Shown: positions 25,779 through 34,870, numbered from the stretch's first letter. The stretch: DNA of 57,910 nt from an uncultured Flammeovirgaceae bacterium (GCA_937883755.1 CAKZYA010000064.1:1-57910); one strand, 5' to 3'. The notes: generated from the letters alone by a model not told the origin. Numbers and translations are program-made.

Positions 25779-26298
25779 ACGTCAGAGATTTTTCTTTTAC
25801 TTGTTCCCGCACTTTTTCCAAGCACTTGTACTTTTGCACCGTAGCCGACCGCTCACTACCAAAGCCGAATCGCCCGGATAGTTCTTTCATAGAAAGCCGT
25901 TCGTAATAAAACGATTGTAGCAAATCCATACATTTCTTCCCGGCTTGCTGTAAAAACAATAACAGTTTTTCCGATGTAGGCTGCACCGCTGAGTCTTCGC
26001 TAATATTGGTATCATCTAGCAGTTCAGTCTTTACGCTCTTCTCGCGACTCTTCAGCCAAATATTTCGGCTGATACCCAGTAAATAAGCTTTTTCGCTACA
26101 AGCTGGCTGAAAATTGTTGATTATCACCTTTTCGTAGTAGATCAGCAAAGCCTCCTGAAAGCTATCTTGAGCCTCTTCCAAACTACCGCCATTTTGGCCT
26201 ACGAACCGAGCCACTGCCGGAAAGGTATCCAGATATAACTGGGTAAACAGCGTTTCTCTAGTGGCAGAAGAAGCCATGGGTACTTCAGTCAATGTCAT
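25759..26298 (-). CDS. ECF-type RNA polymerase sigma factor
   Basis: The 179-residue product has a sigma-70 region 2 (TLFTQLYLDTFPAVARFV...SLEEAQDSFQEALLIYYEK) and a region 4-like helix-turn-helix (LLQSFYYERLSMKELSGRFGFGSERSATVQKYKCLEKVRE). It should direct RNA polymerase to a small regulon, its own operon being a common target. Its stop is overlapped by the 89-residue protein gene (20 bp), which is followed by the ClpP gene, a regulatory unit in one operon. No membrane anti-sigma gene is visible next to it. Confidence 0.9.
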   Translation of the reverse strand: MTLTEVPMASSATRETLFTQLYLDTFPAVARFVGQNGGSLEEAQDSFQEALLIYYEKVIINNFQPACSEKAYLLGISRNIWLKSREKSVKTELLDDTNISEDSAVQPTSEKLLLFLQQAGKKCMDLLQSFYYERLSMKELSGRFGFGSERSATVQKYKCLEKVREQVKEKSLTYEDFLD

Positions 26299-26371
26299 AG
26301 TTACTGTTGTTTACCTATAAGTTCCGATTTTTCGAGATATATCACCTAAAATCCTCAGTTTTTTTGGAGGA

Positions 26372-27154
26372 TTATAACCGCTGCCGCTTGGCATCAATGT
26401 AGGTACTTCGCCCACCTATTTTTAGTATTTCTAAATTGATCTCTTCTTGACGATGCTGATTTTTAGACCAACGGTAGGTCACCAGGAAATCATCGGGAAA
26501 ATCTTCGTAACGGGATTCTAGTTCTACTGCCGTTTTCAGAATATATTTCATTTTGTTGAAGATTGCTTTCCGTTCGGCTTCGCTCAATTCGTTGGCGCGT
26601 CGTTCGGGATGAATCCCAGCTTGGTACAAAATATCGTCTACAATCCAGTTGCCCAAACCCGCTACGGTACTTTGGTTCATCAGCAAAGGTTTGATTAGCC
26701 CAGTGCGTCCGTCGAGTATCTCCTGAAATGCTTCCCAAGAAACCGCGAGTGCGTCAGGACCTAACTTCTTATCTTTCTGATAACTCGGTAAGCTTTCGGT
26801 TAGCCCAATTCGACCCAAAATGCGAGGGCAGCGGAATGAGAGAAAAAATCCGTCATCCAGTGCAAATAGTACCTTCGTAAATCTTGGTGCATCCTCCCGA
26901 TCTTTAAAGGATCGCAGTGAGCCAGTCATACCGAAGTGAACGGTCATCCAGCCACCTTTGCTTAATTTCACCAGCAGATGCTTACCAATCCGCTGGGTTT
27001 CTTCCCATCGTTGACCTACTACCGATTGCTGTAATTCTTCGGGAGAAACAGTGACCACTCGGGGTTCAGTCACTTCTACATCAGTTACTTTCCGACCAGT
27101 GGCAGCCATATCAAAAAATTTCTGATAGGTAGCTACTTCGGGTAATTCAGGCAT
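26372..27154 (-). CDS. mutM: Formamidopyrimidine-DNA glycosylase, zinc-less finger type
   Basis: The 260-residue product removes oxidised purines such as 8-oxoguanine from DNA. It begins with the Fpg signature PELPEV (catalytic Pro after Met removal), has the catalytic Lys in GKHLLVKL, the H2TH region LLMNQSTVAGLGNWIVDDILYQAGIHPER and the C-terminal arm GGRSTYIDA. The four cysteines of the usual C-terminal zinc finger are missing; the tail keeps the GGRSTY loop instead, which suggests a zinc-less finger as in NEIL1 and plant Fpg. Family naming (mutM or nei) is less certain than the glycosylase role. Confidence 0.88.
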   Translation of the reverse strand: MPELPEVATYQKFFDMAATGRKVTDVEVTEPRVVTVSPEELQQSVVGQRWEETQRIGKHLLVKLSKGGWMTVHFGMTGSLRSFKDREDAPRFTKVLFALDDGFFLSFRCPRILGRIGLTESLPSYQKDKKLGPDALAVSWEAFQEILDGRTGLIKPLLMNQSTVAGLGNWIVDDILYQAGIHPERRANELSEAERKAIFNKMKYILKTAVELESRYEDFPDDFLVTYRWSKNQHRQEEINLEILKIGGRSTYIDAKRQRL

Positions 27155-27164
27155 GATCGTTTAG

Positions 27165-27318
27165 CGTTATGGCAACCGTCGCGCGGTGTTAAAGTGCTTC
27201 TGTGTTCAGGAAAATACCGAATACTGGACAGCCTATGTGAACATAAAAACACTCAGCCTTCTATATTCAAACTGTAATACTCCAACACCGTGCGACGGTC
27301 GCCTCGCACCATAACACG
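27165..27318. repeat. Large imperfect palindrome between mutM and the M1 peptidase
   Basis: Left arm ACCGTCGCGCGGTGTT (27175-27190) pairs with right arm AACACCGTGCGACGGT (27284-27299) with one G-T pair, and GTTATGG (27166-27172) with CCATAAC (27309-27315). The arms enclose about 95 bp containing smaller inverted repeats (TGTTCAGG and a broken complement). It fills the whole gap downstream of one minus-strand gene and before the next, and looks like a MITE-like or REP-like element. Confidence 0.6.
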
Positions 27319-27326
27319 ATAAAGCT

Positions 27327-29231
27327 CTAGTTGTTTACCGAGTCTTCTCCAGAAAAAGTGGAGGGGTTCACACTAGGGTAGCTATTATTAGATCGGTCAA
27401 CATCAGCCATTTTACCCGAAGGATCCAATACAATTTGCTGAATATCACGCTTGGGACGATCTATTATTAACTGATAAGTTGGAAAAGTCCAGGGCCAATC
27501 TTGTAGTACAGTTCGCTCTACATCTCCTTCAGCATCCTTCTTCCCACGCATCATGCGTAGTGGAATATATAGTAGCTCTTGGCTACCGCCTTGGTAGGTT
27601 ACTAATACCTCCTGGGGCATCGGCATCATTCCGGTACGCTCTAGCGTCACTCTTGTTTGTCCTGCTTCGCCTTCTACAGCTTGGACGCCATAATCGATAG
27701 TGTGAGTGCTATTGACAAAATACTCAAAGTACCAATCTAGCTCTAAACCTGACTCTTTTTCCATTACCCGTTTAAAATCCGTTACGTCTGGGTGCTTAAA
27801 TTTCCAATCGTTGAAGTAGCGTCGCATAGCCTTATCAAGTACATCCTGCCCAATTACGTAGCTAAGCTGATGAAGCAAAACCGCTCCCTTAGAGTAGGAG
27901 GCAGAGCCGTACGCCCGGTTGGTATTAAAATGATCAGAGTGAGTAGTCAGTGGTTCTTCCAAACCAGACTGTACTAAAGCAAAGTATCCACCGTACGATC
28001 GTGCCTGTTCTTGCCCGGTAGCGCGTCCCAGACTGACGCGTCCCGACCCAAAAAGTTGCGCCATAGTTCGGTTAGTAGCATATGAAGTGAATCCTTCGTC
28101 CATCCAGGCGTAAAGACTTTCGTTAGAACCTAACACTCCTTGATACCAACTGTGCAGAAACTCATGTACTGTAACCCCGACCAGACTACGTAGCGAGCGA
28201 TGCCCGGTAATTAGTGTAGACATGGGGTACTCCATGCCTCCATCGCCGCCCTGAACTACCAAAAATTCTTGATAAGGGTATTTACCAAAAGTTTTGTTTA
28301 CGTACTGAAATGCTTTAGAAGTAAACTCTGGTAACCGTTGCCAATTCTCAGCCAATGTGTCGGTCTGATAAAAGAAGCGAAGTAGCGGGCCATCTGGAAC
28401 CTGGGCGGTAGTATGAACATAGTCTGGATCAGCTGCCCACATAAAATCATGCACATTTTCCGCCACAAAGTGATAAGTTAATTTCTCGCTATTAGGGCGC
28501 TTGAGTTTTTCACCAGCGGGTAAATAGCCATGTCCAATTTCTTCGGGGTTTTGTAGAATGCCTGTGCTCGCTACTACGTAGGATGAGTCAATTGTAATTT
28601 TCACATCAAAGTCGCCCCAAATACCGTAAAATTCCCGCCCAATGTAGGGGTTGGAATGCCAACCGTGCTCATCGTATTCAGCCATTTTGGGATACCACTG
28701 CGCCATAGAATAGCGGATTCCTTCGGCATTATCGCGACCGGTGCGGCGAATCTGCAAGGGTACCTGAGCCGTAAATTCCATCTCAAAGGTGCTTTTCTTA
28801 CCTGGTAAAATAGGGTCGTTAAGAGCTACTTCTAGTATGGTTCCGACCATTTCGTAATTCAGGTCTTTTCCGTCTTGTTGTAGCGAACTAACTCGTTGGT
28901 AACCGATACCATCTTCACCCAAATACAAGATACGATCCATTACCCGGCGGTCAGGGTCGGCAATGGTACGGGAGCGAACATCCATCATACTACCCGGCTG
29001 AAAGGCGTTAAAATACAGGTGATAGAACACTTGAGTCAAGGTGTCAGGCGAGTTGTTATAATACACTAGCGTTTGGGCTCCTTCCAACTGATTAGTGACC
29101 ACATTCATCTCTATTTCCATAGTGTATTCGACCCGTTGCTGCCAGTAATTTGACTGACCCAGCACTAATTCTGGACAAAGACAAATGAAAAGAATACATG
29201 AAAATATAGTCAGAAATGAATACTTAGCCAT
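27327..29231 (-). CDS. Secreted M1-family (aminopeptidase-like) metallopeptidase
   Basis: The product is 634 residues from the ATG at 29229-29231, which starts a signal peptide (MAKYSFLTIFSCILFICL...LGQ); a longer ORF would add a poor leader. It has the M1 layout: an N-terminal beta saddle, a GGMEYP variant of the substrate-recognition GxMEN motif, the zinc site HEFLH with the downstream Glu in WMDEGFTSYA, and a C-terminal part. M1 members cut N-terminal residues from peptides; exported Bacteroidota forms are probably periplasmic or surface nutritional enzymes. It is divergent from the heme oxygenase gene. Confidence 0.9.
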   Translation of the reverse strand: MAKYSFLTIFSCILFICLCPELVLGQSNYWQQRVEYTMEIEMNVVTNQLEGAQTLVYYNNSPDTLTQVFYHLYFNAFQPGSMMDVRSRTIADPDRRVMDRILYLGEDGIGYQRVSSLQQDGKDLNYEMVGTILEVALNDPILPGKKSTFEMEFTAQVPLQIRRTGRDNAEGIRYSMAQWYPKMAEYDEHGWHSNPYIGREFYGIWGDFDVKITIDSSYVVASTGILQNPEEIGHGYLPAGEKLKRPNSEKLTYHFVAENVHDFMWAADPDYVHTTAQVPDGPLLRFFYQTDTLAENWQRLPEFTSKAFQYVNKTFGKYPYQEFLVVQGGDGGMEYPMSTLITGHRSLRSLVGVTVHEFLHSWYQGVLGSNESLYAWMDEGFTSYATNRTMAQLFGSGRVSLGRATGQEQARSYGGYFALVQSGLEEPLTTHSDHFNTNRAYGSASYSKGAVLLHQLSYVIGQDVLDKAMRRYFNDWKFKHPDVTDFKRVMEKESGLELDWYFEYFVNSTHTIDYGVQAVEGEAGQTRVTLERTGMMPMPQEVLVTYQGGSQELLYIPLRMMRGKKDAEGDVERTVLQDWPWTFPTYQLIIDRPKRDIQQIVLDPSGKMADVDRSNNSYPSVNPSTFSGEDSVNN

Positions 29232-29363
29232 AAGAGTAGTGGTGATTTCATTCGTTAAAACTGGTAAGTTATGCTCAATTTGTATAACCCCCAAACCGCA
29301 ATTCAGTTTACTCAATCATTATTTCGTACCTTTCCTACTCGAACCTCACTATAAAGTACATTC

Positions 29364-29933
29364 ATGTCTTTTCACATCAGACTGAAAGAAGCCACTTGGG
29401 AGCAACATAAAGCGACAGAAAAACTGCTTTTTCCGGATAAAAATTGGACTAGTCTATCGTTGGCTGACTATAGCCAGTTTTTACAGATTCAGTACGTGTT
29501 TCATCAGCAAGCCGAGCAACAAGTTGACACAGCCCTTAGTGCTAAGCTCAAAGAGAAGCTTAACTGGCCTGAACGGAGAAAGCTAGGGTGGATTGAAAGT
29601 GACTTGGGAGAAATTGGGGTCGATATTCCGACTGGATTTACTAATGATGTTGCTAAATTATCAGAAGAAGAGGCCTTGGGATTGCTATACGTTACTGAAG
29701 GTTCTATGCTAGGCGGACGAATGATCGAGAAAGTTTTGCAAAATAATAGACAAGTTGCTCCCCATACTTCTTTTCATTTCTTATCAGGTTACGGAGCCAA
29801 TACTTCTACTCACTGGAAATCCTTCTTAGATACTTTGGAGAATACTACCTGCGTACCAGAGACTATCATTACAGCAGCTAGGACAGGCTTTGATTTATTC
29901 GCAAAAAGTGTGTACCTTATTAAAGTAAATTAG
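29364..29933 (+). CDS. Heme oxygenase, biliverdin-forming
   Basis: The 189-residue cytosolic product resembles bacterial BphO/HemO enzymes: the N-terminal LKEATWEQHKATEK carries the proximal heme-binding His15, and the middle has LLYVTEGSMLGGRMI, matching the distal-helix glycines. Heme oxygenases open heme to biliverdin, carbon monoxide and iron. The gene ends 33 bp before the phytochrome gene, so its product very likely supplies the phytochrome chromophore. A weak promoter-like TACCTTTC lies at 29327-29334. No ferredoxin or reductase partner is visible. Confidence 0.92.
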   Translation: MSFHIRLKEATWEQHKATEKLLFPDKNWTSLSLADYSQFLQIQYVFHQQAEQQVDTALSAKLKEKLNWPERRKLGWIESDLGEIGVDIPTGFTNDVAKLSEEEALGLLYVTEGSMLGGRMIEKVLQNNRQVAPHTSFHFLSGYGANTSTHWKSFLDTLENTTCVPETIITAARTGFDLFAKSVYLIKVN

Positions 29934-29966
29934 CCAGATAGTTAGTTTACTGTACTACCCCTCACC

Positions 29967-32315
29967 ATGTATCAACCAACGCTACCTTCCTCTTCCGGAG
30001 TAACTCTGCTTAATTGCGACCAGGAACCTATCCACATCCCGGGTAGCATTCAGCCCCATGGAGTGTTGATGGTACTAGACAAACAAGATTTTAGGATTCT
30101 TCAGATTAGTGCCAATACGTCTTCTCTGTTGGGGCGAGCATCAGAAAGTTTGCTCAATCAACCACTAGATATTCTTCTTAAAAAAGAGTACGTGGAGCTA
30201 TTACAAGAAGAATTACCCAATCAAGGAAGAGTATCACAGAATACTTTTCTAAAAAATGTTAACCCTTTCCGCTTAATGATCAATGTGGCAGGAGAGGTGA
30301 CTACCTTCAACGGTGTTGTACATTTCTCTAACGACAGATTAATTCTGGAACTAGAACCACTCTCTCAACAGGATTCTCTTTCTTTTACTCACTTTTACGA
30401 TTTATCCCGCAAATCATTACTCGCTCTACAAAGTGCCGATGAATTGGAGGATTTATACCAAGTGGCGGTACGAGAAGTACAGTTACTCACGGGGTTTGAC
30501 CGGGTACTGATCTATCAGTTCGACGATGAGTGGAACGGCGATATAGTGGCTGAAGCACGTAATGATAATGTGGATAGCTATTTAGGATTGCATTTTCCTA
30601 ATACCGATATTCCGGCTCAGGCTCGCGCTCTGTATACCATCAATTGGTTACGCTACATTCCTGATGCCACCTATGAAGCGGTACCCATATTATCAACTGA
30701 GAAGAGCATAGCTCCGTTAGATTTGAGTCACAGTATACTGCGAAGTGTATCACCTATTCATCTAGAGTATTTAGCTAACATGGGGGTAAAAGCTACCCTT
30801 ACTATTTCACTCATTAAAGATAACCAACTGTGGGGACTGATTGCCTGCCACCATAGCAGTACTTTTCTAGTGCCGTATCAGCTACGCGTTGCCAGCGAAT
30901 ACATCGGTCAAATCCTATCTCTTCAACTTGCCCTGAAGCAGAAAAGTGAGAATCAAATAAAAATCCTGACTCTCCGACGTATACACGCTCTACTGATTGA
31001 GAATATTACACGAAAAAAAGACTACGAGCAAAGTTTTATTCACTTAAAAGACGAAACTCTCAGTTTGACCAATGCCACTGGAGCAGCTATTTGCCACGAG
31101 AAATGCATCACTCTGATCGGCACAACTCCTAATCAAGAGGAGGTCTCGCAACTTTGCGAATGGGTAGCCGATAAGACTGACGAACAGCAGAGCTTGTTTT
31201 ACACCACTCATCTTGCCAAACACTACCCGACAGCAGCTAATTTCGTAGATCAAGCTGCGGGGCTTCTAGCTGTACTTATTGCTAAACCTCAACAAAGCTA
31301 TATTTTGTGGTTTCGTCGCGAGGTGATTCAAGAAGTAAACTGGGGTGGTAAACCGGATAAATTTTACCAAAAAGAAGAAAATGGCTTACTAAAACTTCAC
31401 CCTCGTAAATCATTTGCTCTTTGGGCTGAGCAGATTGAAGGCTCATCGTTAGCCTGGGATAATGAACATATAACTATGGCTCGCGAACTAGGTAATGCTA
31501 TTAAAGATATTTTTGCGTTTAAAGCTGAAGAGTACCGAAAGCAAAATGAGAGATTAGCTCAACTGAATAAAGAATTAACTTCTGAGATTAACCATCGTAA
31601 AGAAATACAGACAGCCCTAAAGCGGTCTAATGCTGAACTAGAACGCTTTGCCTATATAGCTTCACATGACCTTCAGGAACCCCTCCGAGCAGTGAGCAAT
31701 TTTAGCCTGTTACTTAAGAAACGGTATGCAGATAAAATTGATCAGCGAGCTAATAAATACATCCGCTTTATTGTAGAAGGGGCTACTCATATGCAAACGT
31801 TAATTCAGGATATTTTGGTGTTATCACGGCTAGAGAGAAAAGGTGATAATTTTACGAACGTAGACACTAGTAAGATACTTAAAGAAGTCAAGTCTAATCT
31901 AAGTCTCACCATTCGGCAAACCCGAGCCACCATCACCTACGATAAACTACCTACTCTAGTAGGCGACCGAGTACAATTGAAACAACTCCTCCAGAATTTG
32001 TTAAGCAACGCCTTAAAGTACCATCATCCTGACACATTGCTTAAGATTCACATTAGTTATGCAGAAAAGGAAGACGCTTGGCAGTTTGCTATCTCAGACA
32101 ATGGAATAGGCATTGAAAAGGAATTTTTTGATCGGATATTTGTCGTTTTTCAACGGCTTCACGCATCTAGCGAATACAGTGGTACTGGAATTGGGCTAGC
32201 CATTTGCCAACGCATTGTAGAAACTCATCAGGGGAAAATCTGGGTAGAATCCGAATTAAACCAAGGAAGCACTTTTTATTTTACGATTAGTAAACGTTTA
32301 CAACTATCAGCATAG
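29967..32315 (+). CDS. Bacteriophytochrome histidine kinase
   Basis: The 782-residue product is a red/far-red photoreceptor. Order of domains: PAS (about 15-115) with biliverdin-attaching Cys17 (LNCDQEPIHIPGSIQPHG), GAF (about 140-310) with FPNTDIPAQARALY and the HLEYLANMG/ACHH elements, PHY (about 325-505) with the tongue motif WFRREV...PRKSF, then HisKA with phospho-acceptor His567 (SHDLQEPLR) and HATPase (about 665-775; DNGIGIE, GTGIGLAI). All residues expected of an active photoreceptor kinase are present. It is encoded just after heme oxygenase and just before two signalling partners. Confidence 0.97.
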   Translation: MYQPTLPSSSGVTLLNCDQEPIHIPGSIQPHGVLMVLDKQDFRILQISANTSSLLGRASESLLNQPLDILLKKEYVELLQEELPNQGRVSQNTFLKNVNPFRLMINVAGEVTTFNGVVHFSNDRLILELEPLSQQDSLSFTHFYDLSRKSLLALQSADELEDLYQVAVREVQLLTGFDRVLIYQFDDEWNGDIVAEARNDNVDSYLGLHFPNTDIPAQARALYTINWLRYIPDATYEAVPILSTEKSIAPLDLSHSILRSVSPIHLEYLANMGVKATLTISLIKDNQLWGLIACHHSSTFLVPYQLRVASEYIGQILSLQLALKQKSENQIKILTLRRIHALLIENITRKKDYEQSFIHLKDETLSLTNATGAAICHEKCITLIGTTPNQEEVSQLCEWVADKTDEQQSLFYTTHLAKHYPTAANFVDQAAGLLAVLIAKPQQSYILWFRREVIQEVNWGGKPDKFYQKEENGLLKLHPRKSFALWAEQIEGSSLAWDNEHITMARELGNAIKDIFAFKAEEYRKQNERLAQLNKELTSEINHRKEIQTALKRSNAELERFAYIASHDLQEPLRAVSNFSLLLKKRYADKIDQRANKYIRFIVEGATHMQTLIQDILVLSRLERKGDNFTNVDTSKILKEVKSNLSLTIRQTRATITYDKLPTLVGDRVQLKQLLQNLLSNALKYHHPDTLLKIHISYAEKEDAWQFAISDNGIGIEKEFFDRIFVVFQRLHASSEYSGTGIGLAICQRIVETHQGKIWVESELNQGSTFYFTISKRLQLSA

Positions 32316-32318
32316 TCT

Positions 32319-32750
32319 ATGGAACTTGAGGTACTGTTAGTAGAAGATAGCGAGGCCGATGCTGCCTTGGTAGAAGAGTCATTGCAAGATAGTAAACTAA
32401 AAATAAATTTGCATCTTGTGCAAGACGGGGTAGAAGCTATTAACTACCTGAGAAAACAGGGAAACTATAAAGCAGTTGATACTCCCGATATCATTATTCT
32501 GGATTTGAACTTACCTAAGAAAGATGGCCGGGAAGTACTAGAAGAGGTTAAAGGAGATGAAGATCTTAAACGGATTCCGGTAGTGGTGCTGACTACCTCC
32601 TCAGCTGAAGAAGATATCTACCGATCTTATAAACTACATGCTAACTGCTATATCACGAAGCCACTTGATTTTGATCAGTTTGCCAAGATCGTGACTTCTA
32701 TTGAAAATTTTTGGTTCACTATTGTTAAACTCCCCCCTAGCGGCGAGTAA
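32319..32750 (+). CDS. Single-domain response regulator (Rcp1-type)
   Basis: The 143-residue product is a receiver domain with acidic pocket (LLVEDSEADA), phospho-acceptor Asp in IIILDLNLPKKDG, Thr/Ser switch (VVVLTTSS) and Lys in YITKPLDF. It has no output domain and matches the Rcp1-type regulators usually found beside bacteriophytochromes. It starts 4 bp after the phytochrome stop and is the likely phosphate acceptor of the phytochrome kinase. The next gene, another signalling protein, follows by 9 bp. Confidence 0.95.
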   Translation: MELEVLLVEDSEADAALVEESLQDSKLKINLHLVQDGVEAINYLRKQGNYKAVDTPDIIILDLNLPKKDGREVLEEVKGDEDLKRIPVVVLTTSSAEEDIYRSYKLHANCYITKPLDFDQFAKIVTSIENFWFTIVKLPPSGE

Positions 32751-32759
32751 TTTTTACCT

Positions 32760-33875
32760 ATGAAAGAGATCCATATACTACTCGTTGAAGATAATCTGGC
32801 TGACCAGGAAATAGTGAAAGAAGTACTGGCAGACGCCTATCTTTTTCGCTACTCTCTAGAGGTTTGCGACTGTATTAGCGAGGCTATTGCACGTATAGAG
32901 CAACAAAAACCCTCCGTTATTCTGCTAGACTTATCACTACCCGATGGGGTTGGACTGCAAAACCTGGAGCAGCTCCAGGAAAAAGATCTATCTATTCCTA
33001 TCGTGATTCTTACCGGATTAGATGATCCTAATGTAGGCATAGAAGCCATTAATAAAGGTGCTGAAGATTACCTCTCCAAACCTGAAATCAACAATGAGCA
33101 TCTATTAGCCAAAACCATTTCATTTGCTATTGAGCGTAACAAATTAAAACGAGAGCTCTTTCAGGCTATGAACAACCTTCAAAAATACAATGAGAAGCTA
33201 AGAGACTATGCTTATGTGATTACCCACGACCTGAAATCACCTCTAGTTAACCTCCGCTCGTTGGTTGATTTATACTTTCAGTCCGATGACACCGCTCTTC
33301 ATCAGAAAGTTATGGGAAGGATTGGATCTAGTATCAATCGCCTGGACAATATGATCCGCAGCTTCTCCAATGTATTTCTGGTGGAAAAAGACTTAGAAAA
33401 AGAACCCGAGACGATTGATATAGCTCAGGCTATTACCGAAGTGGAAGATCAGTTAGGCGAACTAGTACGAAGCAGTAACACTCGAATTTCTACTGATTTA
33501 AGCCAGGCCAGCACAGTATTATTTGTGCCCGTTCTCTTCAGAAGTATTTTACAAAACCTGATTACTAATTCAATTAAGTATAGCAACACTAACCGTGAGC
33601 CTCGCATTTTCATTACTACGGAAGATAGTGATGACTACGTTATCATACACTTTGAGGATAATGGCATTGGTATTAATCTAGAAAAGCATCAAAAACAGCT
33701 GTTCAAATTGTTTAAGCGATTTAGTACCGAAACCGCCGAGGGTATGGGAGTTGGTCTGTACATGGTAAAGAGTATTATGGATGCTAACGACGGACAAGTC
33801 AATATTGATAGTACGCCTGGAGAAGGAACTCGTTTTGACCTTTTCTTCAGGAAAGAGAAAGAGTTGGCTTTGTAA
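32760..33875 (+). CDS. Receiver-histidine kinase hybrid
   Basis: The 371-residue cytosolic product begins with a receiver domain (residues 1-125; LLVEDNLADQE, VILLDLSLPDGVG, YLSKPEI), followed by a HisKA dimerisation domain (about 140-215; phospho-acceptor His in VITHDLKSPLVNL) and a HATPase (about 250-368; FEDNGIGINL, GMGVGLYMVKS). This order, with receiver first and kinase second, suggests it is controlled by phosphorylation of its N-terminal domain rather than by an input sensor. It is the last gene of the light-sensing operon, and its own targets are not visible here. It converges on the polyprenyl synthase gene. Confidence 0.94.
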   Translation: MKEIHILLVEDNLADQEIVKEVLADAYLFRYSLEVCDCISEAIARIEQQKPSVILLDLSLPDGVGLQNLEQLQEKDLSIPIVILTGLDDPNVGIEAINKGAEDYLSKPEINNEHLLAKTISFAIERNKLKRELFQAMNNLQKYNEKLRDYAYVITHDLKSPLVNLRSLVDLYFQSDDTALHQKVMGRIGSSINRLDNMIRSFSNVFLVEKDLEKEPETIDIAQAITEVEDQLGELVRSSNTRISTDLSQASTVLFVPVLFRSILQNLITNSIKYSNTNREPRIFITTEDSDDYVIIHFEDNGIGINLEKHQKQLFKLFKRFSTETAEGMGVGLYMVKSIMDANDGQVNIDSTPGEGTRFDLFFRKEKELAL

Positions 33876-33891
33876 GCCTGATTATTAGGCT
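33875..33891 (+). terminator. Hairpin at the end of the phytochrome operon
   Basis: AGCCTGA and TTAGGCT form a 7-bp stem around a 3-base loop, starting at the last base of the stop codon of the receiver-kinase gene. A T-run comes 11 bases later (33902-33906), within the end of the convergent polyprenyl synthase gene. It may be a weak intrinsic terminator. Confidence 0.35.
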
Positions 33892-33898
33892 AGTGAGA

Positions 33899-34870
33899 TT
33901 ATTTTTCCCGCTCAATAGTAAAGCTTACTAATCGACTCAGCGATTGCTTATGGGGCGAGTCAGGAAAAGTACAAAGAATCTGACGCGCCTCTTCATAGAA
34001 GCGATGCATCGCCTCAGTGGCATAGTCAATACCGCCCGATTGTTTCACAAAGTCAATCACCGCCCGCACTTTACGCGACTTCTCACTCTGGTTTTTAACA
34101 ATATAGATAATTCGCCGCTTGTCAGTCCAGGAAGCTTTGCTGAGGGCGTAGATTAGCGGAAGTGTCATTTTCTTTTCCTTAATATCAATCCCTACTGGTT
34201 TGCCAATTTCAGCCTCGCCGTAATCAAACAAATCATCTTTGATTTGGAAAGCAATACCGACCTTTTCCCCAAACAAGCGCATTTTTTCTACTGTTTCAGT
34301 GTCAGCACCTGCCGAAGCAGCTCCCACTCCACAACAGGAATTAATCAGCGACGCCGTTTTTTGACGAATTACCTCGTAGTACACTTCTTCGGTAATATCC
34401 AGGCGCCGGGCTTTCTCAGCCTGAAGTAGTTCGCCCTCAATAATCTCGCGTACTGCGTGAGATACAATCTTGAGCAATTCGTAGTCTTCGTGCTCTACCG
34501 ACAAAAGCATTCCCTTAGACAACAGATAATCGCCTACTAGCACCGCAATTTTGTTCTTCCACAGGGCATTAATGGAGAAAAACCCCCGCCGATAATTAGA
34601 GGCATCCACTACATCATCGTGAACCAGTGTAGCCGTATGCAATAATTCAATCAGAGCTGCACCCCGGTAGGTAGCTTCCGAGATATTACCTACGGTACCT
34701 GCTGTTAGGAATACGAACATCGGGCGCACTTGCTTCCCCTTCCGTTTTACAATAAAGTTCATGATCTTATCCAGCAGCATCACATTACTCTTCATGGAGT
34801 TGCGAAACTTTATCTCAAACTCCGCCATTTCCTGCCGGATAGGTGCCTGAATTTCCTGAATACTGTTCAT
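33899..34870 (-). CDS. Polyprenyl diphosphate synthase (trans)
   Basis: The product has 323 residues from the ATG at 34868-34870 (a TTG six codons upstream is the alternative). It joins isopentenyl diphosphate units to make long-chain all-trans prenyl diphosphates, most likely for the menaquinone side chain. The two aspartate-rich motifs are LLHTATLVHDDVVDAS and FQIKDDLFDYGEAEIGKPVG, and the conserved GKQVRP is near residue 50. This points to an octaprenyl/solanesyl-type enzyme (IspB-like), although chain length cannot be read. It overlaps nothing and is convergent with the light operon. Confidence 0.93.
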   Translation of the reverse strand: MNSIQEIQAPIRQEMAEFEIKFRNSMKSNVMLLDKIMNFIVKRKGKQVRPMFVFLTAGTVGNISEATYRGAALIELLHTATLVHDDVVDASNYRRGFFSINALWKNKIAVLVGDYLLSKGMLLSVEHEDYELLKIVSHAVREIIEGELLQAEKARRLDITEEVYYEVIRQKTASLINSCCGVGAASAGADTETVEKMRLFGEKVGIAFQIKDDLFDYGEAEIGKPVGIDIKEKKMTLPLIYALSKASWTDKRRIIYIVKNQSEKSRKVRAVIDFVKQSGGIDYATEAMHRFYEEARQILCTFPDSPHKQSLSRLVSFTIEREK

